Assembly: GCA_002305805.1 (NCBI GenBank)
Contig: DBQY01000016.1
Span: 257,698 to 265,240, forward strand
From: Atopobium sp. UBA1382
GTDB lineage: Bacteria; Actinomycetota; Coriobacteriia; Coriobacteriales; Atopobiaceae
DNA: 7,543 nucleotides
Direction: 5' to 3'
A program made the translations under genes and the position numbers. Numbering within the stretch: position 1 is the first letter of the stretch; each line of letters begins with the position of its first letter. The notes under the pieces are model-generated. The model was not told where the DNA came from, searched no databases, and saw nothing but the letters and a program-made list of their open reading frames with translations. Shown piece after piece: positions 1 through 7,543 of the stretch.

Positions 1-2306
<2,306 letters not shown>

Positions 2307-2310
2307 GCTC

Positions 2311-2733
2311 ATGGCCGAGCTCAACTGCCAGTTCGTGCGCCCCGATCGCCTGCTCTTCGACGGGCCGGTCGCCAACCTCGTTCTCGTGACCTATGCGGGC
2401 GAGCTCGGCGTCTGGCCGGGCCACGCGCCCGAGATCGTGGCGCTCGGCGACGGCGTCGTGCGCATGCGCGCCCGGCAGGAGGACGGCGGGCACGAGTACG
2501 ACGTCGTGGTCTCCGGCGGCTATGCCGAGATCGACAACGACGGCGTCATCATCCTCGCCGACCACGCGCGTCGCACCGACGACATCGACCCCGAGGTCGT
2601 CAGGCGCACGCGCGACGAGGCCATTGAGGCTCTCGACGAGATTGGCGAGGGCGACCATCGTGCGGCATACTATGAGAGGAAGATCCGGTGGTGCAACCTC
2701 CTGCTGAAGCACGCTGAGGGGGCAACCGCCTAG
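2311..2733 (+). CDS. atpC: F1Fo ATP synthase epsilon subunit
   Basis: Epsilon binds the foot of gamma, and in many bacteria its C-terminal helices act as a brake on ATP hydrolysis. The 140-residue product has the N-terminal beta-sandwich pattern (CQFVRPDRLLFDG near the start, then GELGVWPGHAPEI at about 30-42, which carries the family's conserved Pro-Gly-His). A charged helical C-terminal part follows (about 90-140, DDIDPEVVRRTRDEA onward), so the two-domain form is present. ATG 2311 is preceded by GAGGAG (2298-2303, 7 nt spacing) embedded in the last codons of atpD, and only 4 nt separate it from the atpD stop. The same frame stays open far upstream inside atpD, but that part is a GC-rich shadow with Arg/Ser-rich content and no family similarity. 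Confidence 0.96.
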   Translation: MAELNCQFVRPDRLLFDGPVANLVLVTYAGELGVWPGHAPEIVALGDGVVRMRARQEDGGHEYDVVVSGGYAEIDNDGVIILADHARRTDDIDPEVVRRTRDEAIEALDEIGEGDHRAAYYERKIRWCNLLLKHAEGATA

Positions 2734-2744
2734 TTCGCGTGCAC

Positions 2745-2749
2745 GGAGG
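2745..2749 (+). promoter_or_regulatory. Ribosome binding site deciding the murA start
   Basis: GGAGG lies 4 nt before ATG 2754. An in-frame GTG at 2739 would add five residues (Met-His-Gly-Gly-Arg), but its nearest purine run (GAGGGGG, 2715-2721) is 17 nt away, too far. The ATG start also puts the conserved Lys-Asn pair at residues 22-23, as in E. coli MurA. Confidence 0.7.
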
Positions 2750-2753
2750 CCGC

Positions 2754-4037
2754 ATGGAAGTCATTCAGATCGAGGGGGGACATCGCGTCACCGGCGAGGT
2801 GAACGTCGAGGGTGCCAAGAACTCGGCGCTCAAGCTCATGGCCGCCACCATCATGGCTCCCGGCGTGACTACCCTCACCAACGTCCCCAACATTGCCGAC
2901 GTCCACGTCATGGGCAAGGTTCTCAAGAACATCGGCGCCCGCATCGAGGTCGTCAACGAGCACGAGCTGCGCATCGATACCTCGGACGTGGACTCGTGGG
3001 AGACGCCCTATCATCTCGTCGCGCAGATGCGCGCCTCCACGGCGGTTCTCGGTCCGCTCCTGTCGCGTTTTGGTCGCGCGATCGTCGCCATGCCGGGAGG
3101 CTGCAACATCGGCGCGCGCAGCATCGACATGCACATCCTCGGCCTCGAAGCCCTGGGCGTGGAGTTCAGCGTGAAGCACGGCAACATTCACGCGAGCGCG
3201 CCGCACGGCCTCGTCGGCAATACGGTGACGCTGTCCTTTGCGAGCGTGGGTGCCACCGAGAACCTCATGATGGCCTCGGTCTTCGCCAAGGGGACCACCA
3301 CGATTGACAACGCCGCCCGCGAGCCCGAGATCGTCGATCTTGCGAACCTCCTCAACGAAATGGGTGCCAAGATCTCCGGTGCGGGGTCGCCCGTCATCGA
3401 GATCGAAGGCGTCTCCGAGCTCCACCCGGTCACGCACCGCGTGGTGGGGGATCGCATCGAGGCGGGGACGTTCCTCGCGGTGGGCGCCCTCACGGGCGAG
3501 CCCGTGACGGTTCGCGGGTTTGCCCCACTGCACCTGGGTATCGTCCTCAAGAAGTACGAGCAGATGGGAATCTCGGTCGAGCGTGGGACGGGCTGCTGCA
3601 CCGTCTGGCGCGAGGGACCGCTCCTGCCCACGGACATCCAGACGCTCCCGTTCCCCGGGTTCCCTACCGACATGCAGGCTCAGACGATGACGCTGCTTGC
3701 CCTCGCCAAGGGCAGCTGCGTCATAACGGAGAACATCTTCGAGAACCGCTTCATGCTCGCGAGTGAGCTCTCGCGCATGGGTGCTGACATCTCAATCGAG
3801 GGTCATCACGCCATCGTCCACGGTGTGGACGGCTTCTCGGGAACCCAGGTCAAGTCTCCCGACCTGCGCGGTGGCGCCGCGCTGGTGATGGCGGGCCTTG
3901 TCGCGGACGGCATCACCACCGTCTCGGCCATCCATCACATCGACCGAGGGTACGAGGGCTTCGTCGAGAAGCTCGCGTCGCTCGGGGCACGCATCAGGCG
4001 CACGGAGCTTCCCGACGTCGACGAGGAGGACCTGTGA
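2754..4037 (+). CDS. murA: UDP-N-acetylglucosamine 1-carboxyvinyltransferase
   Basis: MurA transfers enolpyruvate from phosphoenolpyruvate to UDP-GlcNAc in the cytoplasm, the first committed step of peptidoglycan synthesis. The 427-residue length is typical. Family residues are in register with E. coli: K22-N23 in VEGAKNSAL, R93 in QMRAST, the catalytic-loop cysteine C117 in MPGGCNIGAR, D306 in GFPTDMQAQ, R332 in ENRF, and R398 in IDRGYE. The two inside-out alpha/beta domains are both complete. Because the loop residue is Cys and not Asp, the enzyme should in principle be of the fosfomycin-sensitive type (family knowledge; not tested here). It follows atpC by 20 nt with its own ribosome binding site and no visible promoter or terminator, so it is probably co-transcribed with the atp genes. 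Its TGA overlaps the GTG start of the next gene. Confidence 0.97.
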   Translation: MEVIQIEGGHRVTGEVNVEGAKNSALKLMAATIMAPGVTTLTNVPNIADVHVMGKVLKNIGARIEVVNEHELRIDTSDVDSWETPYHLVAQMRASTAVLGPLLSRFGRAIVAMPGGCNIGARSIDMHILGLEALGVEFSVKHGNIHASAPHGLVGNTVTLSFASVGATENLMMASVFAKGTTTIDNAAREPEIVDLANLLNEMGAKISGAGSPVIEIEGVSELHPVTHRVVGDRIEAGTFLAVGALTGEPVTVRGFAPLHLGIVLKKYEQMGISVERGTGCCTVWREGPLLPTDIQTLPFPGFPTDMQAQTMTLLALAKGSCVITENIFENRFMLASELSRMGADISIEGHHAIVHGVDGFSGTQVKSPDLRGGAALVMAGLVADGITTVSAIHHIDRGYEGFVEKLASLGARIRRTELPDVDEEDL

Positions 4038-4462
4038 CGTACGCCGCTCACCAGGACAATCATGCGCTCAGCCGCGCCGGCGAGGACTACCTCGAGGCCA
4101 TCTACCGCATCGCGCTCGAGGACCCCTCGGGTGACGCGACCTCTGTCCGCTCCGTGGACGTCGCGGACCAGCTGGGCGTCTCCAAGGCGAGCGTGAACAA
4201 GGCGCTGTCCATGCTCAAGGAGGCGGGCATGGTCGAGCAGAGCCGCTACGGCCGCGTGACGCTCACCGAGGAAGGCAGGGCGTACGCCGCGCTCGTCTGG
4301 CGCGCCCATCGAGCCCTGCGCACCTTCCTCGAGTCTGACCTGGGCGTCGAGCCCGAGACGGCCGATGCCGAGGCGTGCCTCATGGAGCACGCCCTCTCCG
4401 CCGACACCATGGAGCGGCTCGTCGGCTATCTCGAGCGTCAGGGCATCGTCGTTCCGGACTAG
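4034..4462 (+). CDS. MntR/DtxR-family metal-dependent transcriptional repressor, short form
   Basis: Predicted metal-sensing DNA-binding repressor of metal uptake genes. The 142-residue product has an N-terminal winged helix (about 16-85; recognition-helix region VSKASVNKALSMLKEAG at 49-65, wing RYGRVTLTEEG at 71-81) and a dimerisation/metal domain (about 86-140) with HRALRTFLES and EACLMEHALS. There is no C-terminal SH3-like domain, as in Bacillus MntR, which is also 142 residues. Aligned by eye, the ligands are D18 and E21 (MntR D8, E11), H92 (H77), C115 (Glu in MntR, Cys102 in DtxR), E118 and H119 (E102, H103). DtxR's ancillary-site Glu83 is replaced by R96 and His98 by D111. The start is GTG 4034, preceded by GAGGAGG (4023-4029) and overlapping the murA stop as GTGA, so translation is coupled. 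Whether it senses Mn or Fe cannot be settled from sequence, so no symbol is given. Confidence 0.9.
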   Translation: MTYAAHQDNHALSRAGEDYLEAIYRIALEDPSGDATSVRSVDVADQLGVSKASVNKALSMLKEAGMVEQSRYGRVTLTEEGRAYAALVWRAHRALRTFLESDLGVEPETADAEACLMEHALSADTMERLVGYLERQGIVVPD

Positions 4463-4483
4463 GCTCGTTCCCTCGCCCCGCCG

Positions 4484-4508
4484 CGTCCCGCCCGCCGCTT
4501 ACGGGACG
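4484..4508 (+). terminator. GC-rich hairpin after the atp-murA-repressor unit
   Basis: A perfect 7-bp stem, CGTCCCG (4484-4490) with CGGGACG (4502-4508), and an 11-nt loop, 22 nt after the repressor stop. There is no T-run downstream, so it is not a canonical intrinsic terminator. It may be a weak or Rho-assisted terminator, or an RNA-stabilising hairpin. Confidence 0.35.
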
Positions 4509-4513
4509 GGTCC

Positions 4514-4542
4514 TGTATGAAGGCTGACGGTTGGGGTATGTT
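4514..4542 (+). promoter_or_regulatory. Weak candidate promoter for galU
   Basis: TATGTT at 4537-4542 resembles a -10 box (4 of 6 to TATAAT), about 60 nt before galU. At 17-nt spacing the -35 position reads TGTATG (4514-4519), a poor match. It is listed because a new transcription unit most likely starts in this 139-nt gap, not because the motif is strong. No clear inverted repeat of DtxR-box or MntR-box type was found here. Confidence 0.25.
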
Positions 4543-4601
4543 GTGAGTGCCGCTGGGCAGTCTCGCCACGGCGTCCGCACACACGACCCGAAGGGAAGTC
4601 A

Positions 4602-5507
4602 ATGAAGGCAATCATCCCTGCCGCCGGCCTTGGAACCCGCTTTCTCCCCGCCACGAAGTGCACTCCCAAGGAGCTGCTTCCGGTCATAGACAAGCCCGTC
4701 ATCCAGTATGTAGTCGAGGAGGCTCTGGAGCCCGGGGGCGTGGACGGTGCCGTCATCGTCAACTCTCATGAGAAGCCTCAGATCGAGCAGTACTTCTCGT
4801 CGGACGAGGCCTTTGAGTCCATGCTGCGCGAGCGCGGCAAGTCCGCGGAGGCGGACCGCGTGCACGCGGCGGCCGCGCTGCCGGTGTCCTTTGTCTATCA
4901 GGATGAGGCTCGCGGCCTCGGGCACGCCGTTCTCCAGGCTGCCGACACCATCGACGAGGAGCCGTTCTTCGTCCTTCTCGGCGACTATTTCGTTCCCGGT
5001 CGCCAGATGTGCGTCCGCATGGCCGAGGTCTCGCGCGAGCACGGCGGCGCTTCGGTCATAGCCGTGGCCCCCGTTCCCGCCGACCAGGTGAGCCGTTACG
5101 GCATCATCGCCGGCGAGTGCGTTGGGTGCCTGCCCGGCACGGATGCTTCCGGCGAGCAGGAGGGCGCGGTCTGGAAGGTGACGGGGCTCGTCGAGAAGCC
5201 CCGGCCTGAGGACGCTCCGTCCCACCTGTTCATCGTTGGCCGCTATCTGCTTTCCCCGCGCATCATGGAGCTGCTCGCCACGCAGGGTCCGGGCGCCGGC
5301 AATGAAATTCAGCTCACTGACGCCATGGAGCGCCTGCTCGCCGAGGAGGAGATGTACGCGCTCGTCGTTGACCCCGCGGAGGGGTGCGACACCGGAACGC
5401 CCGCCGCATGGGCTGCGACCAATGCCCGCATGGTCCTCGAGGACCCGAGCCAGAGGGACGCGTTCCTCGAGGCGTTTGGGGCGGATGGCGCCGCACGCCT
5501 TGGATAA
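4602..5507 (+). CDS. galU: UTP--glucose-1-phosphate uridylyltransferase
   Basis: Makes UDP-glucose from UTP and glucose-1-phosphate in the cytoplasm, supplying glycosylation, glycolipid, polysaccharide and Leloir-pathway reactions. The 301-residue product is full length. The nucleotide-binding start is AAGLGTRFLPATKCTPKELL (7-26). GLGHAVL (105-111), LLGDYF with the metal-binding Asp D128, RYGI (165-168), VEKP with K199 (E. coli K202 equivalent), and GAGNEIQLTDAM (231-242) follow in the usual order. D128 is followed by Tyr where many relatives have a second Asp (GDD); the second Asp is not universal, since E. coli has PDV. ATG 4602 has AAGGGA (4591-4596) 5 nt upstream. The gene ends inside the start region of a hexose-phosphate mutase, which would supply its glucose-1-phosphate, so the two are probably one operon. 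The galU-type motif order argues against RmlA or GlmU. Confidence 0.95.
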   Translation: MKAIIPAAGLGTRFLPATKCTPKELLPVIDKPVIQYVVEEALEPGGVDGAVIVNSHEKPQIEQYFSSDEAFESMLRERGKSAEADRVHAAAALPVSFVYQDEARGLGHAVLQAADTIDEEPFFVLLGDYFVPGRQMCVRMAEVSREHGGASVIAVAPVPADQVSRYGIIAGECVGCLPGTDASGEQEGAVWKVTGLVEKPRPEDAPSHLFIVGRYLLSPRIMELLATQGPGAGNEIQLTDAMERLLAEEEMYALVVDPAEGCDTGTPAAWAATNARMVLEDPSQRDAFLEAFGADGAARLG

Positions 5508-6903
5508 GAGGGCGGACATAATCAGGTTCGGGGTGGACGGCTGGCACGCCCGCTTTGACGATGCGTTCACCGAGGAAAACGTCGCACGCATCGCGGACGC
5601 GCTCGGCTTGGTGTGGGCGGATGCCCATCCCGGGGCGACCGTCTACGTTGGCTTCGACACGCGTCACGAGGCGCAGGGCAACGCACGTCTTGTAGCGGGG
5701 GTGCTCGCCTCGTATGGCCTTGCGGTTAAGGTCTCCGACGGGCCGTGTCCCACCCCGGCCGTCGCTTGGTCGTGCGCGCGCGACGAGCGTGCCGTCGGGG
5801 CCGTCGTCCTGACGGCGAGCGAGCGCTCATGCGAGTACGGCGGCATCATCGTGCGCGGGGCGGACGGCGGACCCGTCCCTCACGAGCTCATGGATGAGAT
5901 CGAGCAGGCTGTGTCCCTCACGCCCGCTACCGCGCGGGGCGCCTTCGAGGAGACGGACCTTGTGAGCGAGTATCTCTCCTCCCTTGCCGCCTGGGTCGAC
6001 CGTGCCTCGATTGAGGCGACTCGACCGAAGGTCGTTGTCGACGCGATGTACGGAGCCGGCACGGGCCATCTTGCCCGCCTCCTCGCCGAGCTGGGCTGTG
6101 AGGTCACGGAGATTCATGTGGAGGCGCGCGAGGACTTTGGCGGCATCCATCCCGACCCGCTCGACCCCTGGGCAGACTCCTGCGAGCAGGCGGTCGTCGC
6201 GCATGGCGCCGACCTCGGTCTGCTGCTCGATGGCGACGCGGACCGCGCCGCGGTGGTGGACGAGCAGGGAAGACTGCTTCCGGCGCGCGTGCTGGTGCCC
6301 ATGATCCTCGGCAACCTGGTGATGAGCCACGGCGCTCACGGGCGCGTGGTCACGACACTCACCTGCTCGGCGTGCATCGAGCGCGAAGCGAGCCGGCTGG
6401 GGTGCGAGACGACGGCGGTGCCCGTAGGCTTCTCGCGCGTCTATCGAGAGATGCTCGACGAGGACGTCATCATGGGCGTCGAGGAGTACGGCGGCCTGTG
6501 CGTGCCCGCGCACCTGCGGGAGCGCGACGGACTGCTCGTCTGCCTGCTGGCCGTCGAGATGCTCGCGCGTGCGAAGAAGACGGTGTCGACGATGACCGCC
6601 GAGCTCGAGGCGACTATCGGCACCATGTGGTATGCGAGACGCGACCTGCGGCTCGACCCCGCGTCGAGCCAGGCGTTCAGAAACGTACTGCCCGGCCTGA
6701 ACCCGGGCGAGCTCGCCGGGAGGACGCCCGTGGAGGTGTCGCACGCCGACGGCCTCAGGGTCCAGTTCGAGGACGACTCCTGGGTCCTCATCCGACCGTC
6801 GCGCACGAGCCCGATTGTGAGGGTCTACGCGGAGGCGCCTTCCGCGGCGGAGCGAGACGACCTTCTCGCCGCCGCTTGTGACCTCGTGCGACGCGGCCTC
6901 TGA
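5485..6903 (+). CDS. Phosphoglucomutase/phosphomannomutase-family protein with divergent active-site loops
   Basis: Alpha-D-phosphohexomutase superfamily; the position after galU suggests glucose-6-P/glucose-1-P interconversion (inference). From ATG 5485 the product has 472 residues, a usual length. Family landmarks in order: FGVDGW (15-20), GFDTR (56-60), PTPA (89-92), the phosphoserine loop at 110-115, FGGIHPDP (218-225), the metal loop DGDADR (249-254), PVGFSRVY (313-320), the sugar loop GVEEYGG (331-337), RDGLL (347-351), and the phosphate loop RPSRTSP (437-443). The phosphoserine S112 and all metal Asp are kept, but TASHNP reads TASERS and the usual E-x-S of the sugar loop reads E-E-Y. 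It may be an active enzyme with shifted specificity or an inactive relative. The start is uncertain: ATG 5485 (galU overlap 23 nt, GAGG 12 nt upstream), TTG 5500, or an AUA at 5518 are possible. The frame also runs open upstream inside galU, which I treat as shadow. Confidence 0.88.
   Translation: MAPHALDKRADIIRFGVDGWHARFDDAFTEENVARIADALGLVWADAHPGATVYVGFDTRHEAQGNARLVAGVLASYGLAVKVSDGPCPTPAVAWSCARDERAVGAVVLTASERSCEYGGIIVRGADGGPVPHELMDEIEQAVSLTPATARGAFEETDLVSEYLSSLAAWVDRASIEATRPKVVVDAMYGAGTGHLARLLAELGCEVTEIHVEAREDFGGIHPDPLDPWADSCEQAVVAHGADLGLLLDGDADRAAVVDEQGRLLPARVLVPMILGNLVMSHGAHGRVVTTLTCSACIEREASRLGCETTAVPVGFSRVYREMLDEDVIMGVEEYGGLCVPAHLRERDGLLVCLLAVEMLARAKKTVSTMTAELEATIGTMWYARRDLRLDPASSQAFRNVLPGLNPGELAGRTPVEVSHADGLRVQFEDDSWVLIRPSRTSPIVRVYAEAPSAAERDDLLAAACDLVRRGL
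5508..5512 (+). promoter_or_regulatory. Ribosome binding site-like GAGGG just after the galU stop
   Basis: GAGGG directly follows the galU TAA and sits 5 nt before an in-frame ATA codon (5518-5520), exactly where relatives of the mutase usually begin (Met, one or two residues, then FGxDGW). No ATG, GTG or TTG stands there. Either the gene starts upstream (ATG 5485 or TTG 5500) and this purine run is chance, or AUA serves as a rare start. Confidence 0.35.
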
Positions 6904-6940
6904 GCCCTACTTGTGCAGAAACCGTGGAGACGCCGATTCC

Positions 6941-6955
6941 CGCCCCCGAGGGGCG
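6941..6955 (+). terminator. Short GC hairpin between the mutase gene and the rrn promoter region
   Basis: CGCCCC (6941-6946), loop CGA, GGGGCG (6950-6955): a perfect 6-bp stem 37 nt after the mutase stop. No T-run follows (CCCGGGTGCG), so termination is uncertain. It ends 10 nt before the putative -10 box and so overlaps where a -35 box would lie. Confidence 0.35.
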
Positions 6956-6965
6956 CCCGGGTGCG

Positions 6966-6971
6966 TATAGT
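6966..6971 (+). promoter_or_regulatory. Candidate rrn promoter -10 box
   Basis: TATAGT matches TATAAT at 5 of 6 positions and lies about 220 nt before the 16S 5' end and 46 nt before the boxA-like element, a usual rrn spacing. No convincing -35 box is visible at 16-19 nt spacing (the region is CCCCCG-like). A second promoter upstream of the window's view or inside the mutase gene is possible. Confidence 0.4.
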
Positions 6972-6999
6972 TATTCCTCGCGCAGCAACGAGCCGACGG

Positions 7000-7016
7000 C
7001 CCGCGACCTGCGCGGG
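7000..7016 (+). promoter_or_regulatory. boxB-like stem-loop of the rrn leader
   Basis: CCCGCG (7000-7005), loop ACCTG, CGCGGG (7011-7016) is a perfect 6-bp hairpin placed immediately before the boxA-like sequence, the arrangement of boxB-boxA in ribosomal antitermination sites. The identification rests on position and structure. Confidence 0.5.
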
Positions 7017-7037
7017 AGTACCTTGAGAACCGGATAC
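7017..7037 (+). promoter_or_regulatory. boxA-like ribosomal antitermination element
   Basis: AGTACCTTGAGAACCGGATA resembles the TGTTCTTTGAAAACTGGATA-type sequence that precedes 16S and 23S genes in Bacillus and the TTTGAGAACT element of actinobacterial rrn leaders, bound by NusB/S10 (NusE) in studied systems. It is expected to keep RNA polymerase processive through the untranslated rRNA genes. Confidence 0.65.
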
Positions 7038-7039
7038 TG

Positions 7040-7053
7040 CGATCGAAAGATCG
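7040..7053 (+). other. GNRA-capped hairpin in the rrn leader
   Basis: CGATC (7040-7044), GAAA tetraloop (7045-7048), GATCG (7049-7053). It directly follows the boxA-like element. The GAAA loop is the type favoured in stable RNA hairpins, supporting a role as RNA structure in the leader. Confidence 0.5.
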
Positions 7054-7079
7054 ACGTGACAGACAAGCGAAATTCGAAT

Positions 7080-7095
7080 TCTGACATCAGTCAGA
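7080..7095 (+). other. Stem-loop in the rrn leader
   Basis: TCTGAC (7080-7085), loop ATCA, GTCAGA (7090-7095), a perfect 6-bp stem that can add one T-G pair. A palindromic AATTCGAATT (7071-7080) lies just before it. Function unknown; possibly part of leader folding before 16S processing. Confidence 0.45.
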
Positions 7096-7117
7096 GACGT
7101 CAATTTCAGCGAATCCG

Positions 7118-7132
7118 AGATCAGCGGGATCT
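7118..7132 (+). other. Stem-loop in the rrn leader
   Basis: AGATC (7118-7122), loop AGCGG, GATCT (7128-7132), a 5-bp stem. It is weaker than the other leader hairpins and could arise by chance. Confidence 0.3.
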
Positions 7133-7164
7133 ATGGACGGGACGGACCGACCACTCACACTGTA

Positions 7165-7183
7165 AGGCGGCTTCACGCCGCCT
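7165..7183 (+). other. Stem-loop just before the 16S 5' end
   Basis: AGGCGGC (7165-7171), loop TTCAC, GCCGCCT (7177-7183), a perfect 7-bp stem ending 6 nt before the predicted mature 16S 5' end. Its position suggests a role in pre-16S folding or processing. The long RNase III stem usually formed with sequence 3' of 16S cannot be tested, because that side is outside the window. Confidence 0.55.
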
Positions 7184-7189
7184 GGCATT

Positions 7190-7543
<354 letters not shown>

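Larger units (their letters stand above)
6904..7189 (+). other. rRNA operon control region and transcribed leader (no gene)
   Basis: The 286 nt between the mutase stop and 16S rRNA contain no convincing ORF. They hold, in order, a short GC hairpin (6941-6955), a -10-like box (6966-6971), a boxB-like hairpin (7000-7016), a boxA-like element (7017-7037), and stem-loops at 7040-7053, 7080-7095, 7118-7132 and 7165-7183. From about 7040 the sequence is visibly less GC-rich than the genes around it. The order of promoter, boxB, boxA, 16S matches known bacterial rrn leaders. The start of the transcribed part is inferred, not seen. Confidence 0.75.

Noticed and set aside
4463..4601. Operator for the metal-dependent repressor upstream of galU
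   Set aside because: The TATGTT at 4537 resembles half of a Bacillus MntR box, but the matching AACATA half is missing and no other inverted repeat of DtxR-box type is present.
5236..5484. Upstream extension of the mutase frame inside galU
   Set aside because: The residues are Arg/Ser/Pro-rich shadow of galU, and the family's N terminus begins near FGxDGW at about 5524.
4599..5591. Minus-strand open frame of 330 codons opposite galU
   Set aside because: It overlaps a complete galU on the other strand and has no recognisable motif or ribosome binding site.
7071..7081. AATTCGAATT palindrome in the rrn leader as a regulator binding site
   Set aside because: A 10-bp A/T-rich palindrome can occur by chance and no protein partner can be inferred; mentioned only with the neighbouring hairpin.

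Overview
The window comes from a high-GC bacterium of the class Coriobacteriia, most likely family Atopobiaceae and close to Olsenella/Atopobium. The placement rests on the first ~354 nt of a 16S rRNA gene at the right edge. Its V1 stretch (GTTAAAGCACC-TTCG-GGTGTGTATAAAG) and its V2 stretch (a CCGCC..GGCGG / CCCCC..GGGGG hairpin after GGATACTCCGCC) look like those I recall for that group. The very strong third-position G/C bias of all protein genes agrees. I could not run a database comparison, so the genus is an inference.

Layout, all on the + strand. (1) 1-2733: the end of the F1Fo ATP synthase operon, atpG (5'-truncated by the window edge), atpD and atpC, packed with a 1-nt overlap and a 4-nt gap. 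(2) 2754-4462: murA, the first committed step of peptidoglycan synthesis, follows atpC by 20 nt. A GTGA overlap then couples it to a short MntR/DtxR-type metal-dependent repressor. These five genes look like one transcription unit. (3) 4463-4601: a 139-nt intergenic region with a GC hairpin and a weak candidate promoter. (4) 4602-6903: galU (UDP-glucose synthesis) overlapping a phosphoglucomutase-family gene, a pair that would take glucose-6-P to glucose-1-P to UDP-glucose. (5) 6904-7189: an rRNA operon control region with a -10-like box, a boxB-like hairpin, a boxA-like antitermination element and several further stem-loops. (6) about 7190-7543: the 5' part of 16S rRNA, cut by the window edge.

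Most of the window is conserved housekeeping DNA, and I see no mobile element, CRISPR array or new defence-type system. The points worth a second look are these. The hexose-phosphate mutase keeps the phosphoserine and metal loop but has lost the His-Asn-Pro of its TASHNP motif and the Ser of its sugar-binding loop. Its start codon is ambiguous, with a good ribosome binding site placed before an AUA codon. The metal-dependent repressor mixes Mn-type and Fe-type ligands and sits in a cell-wall/ATP-synthase operon. The atp-murA-rrn order recalls Mycobacterium. The rrn leader is rich in hairpins.
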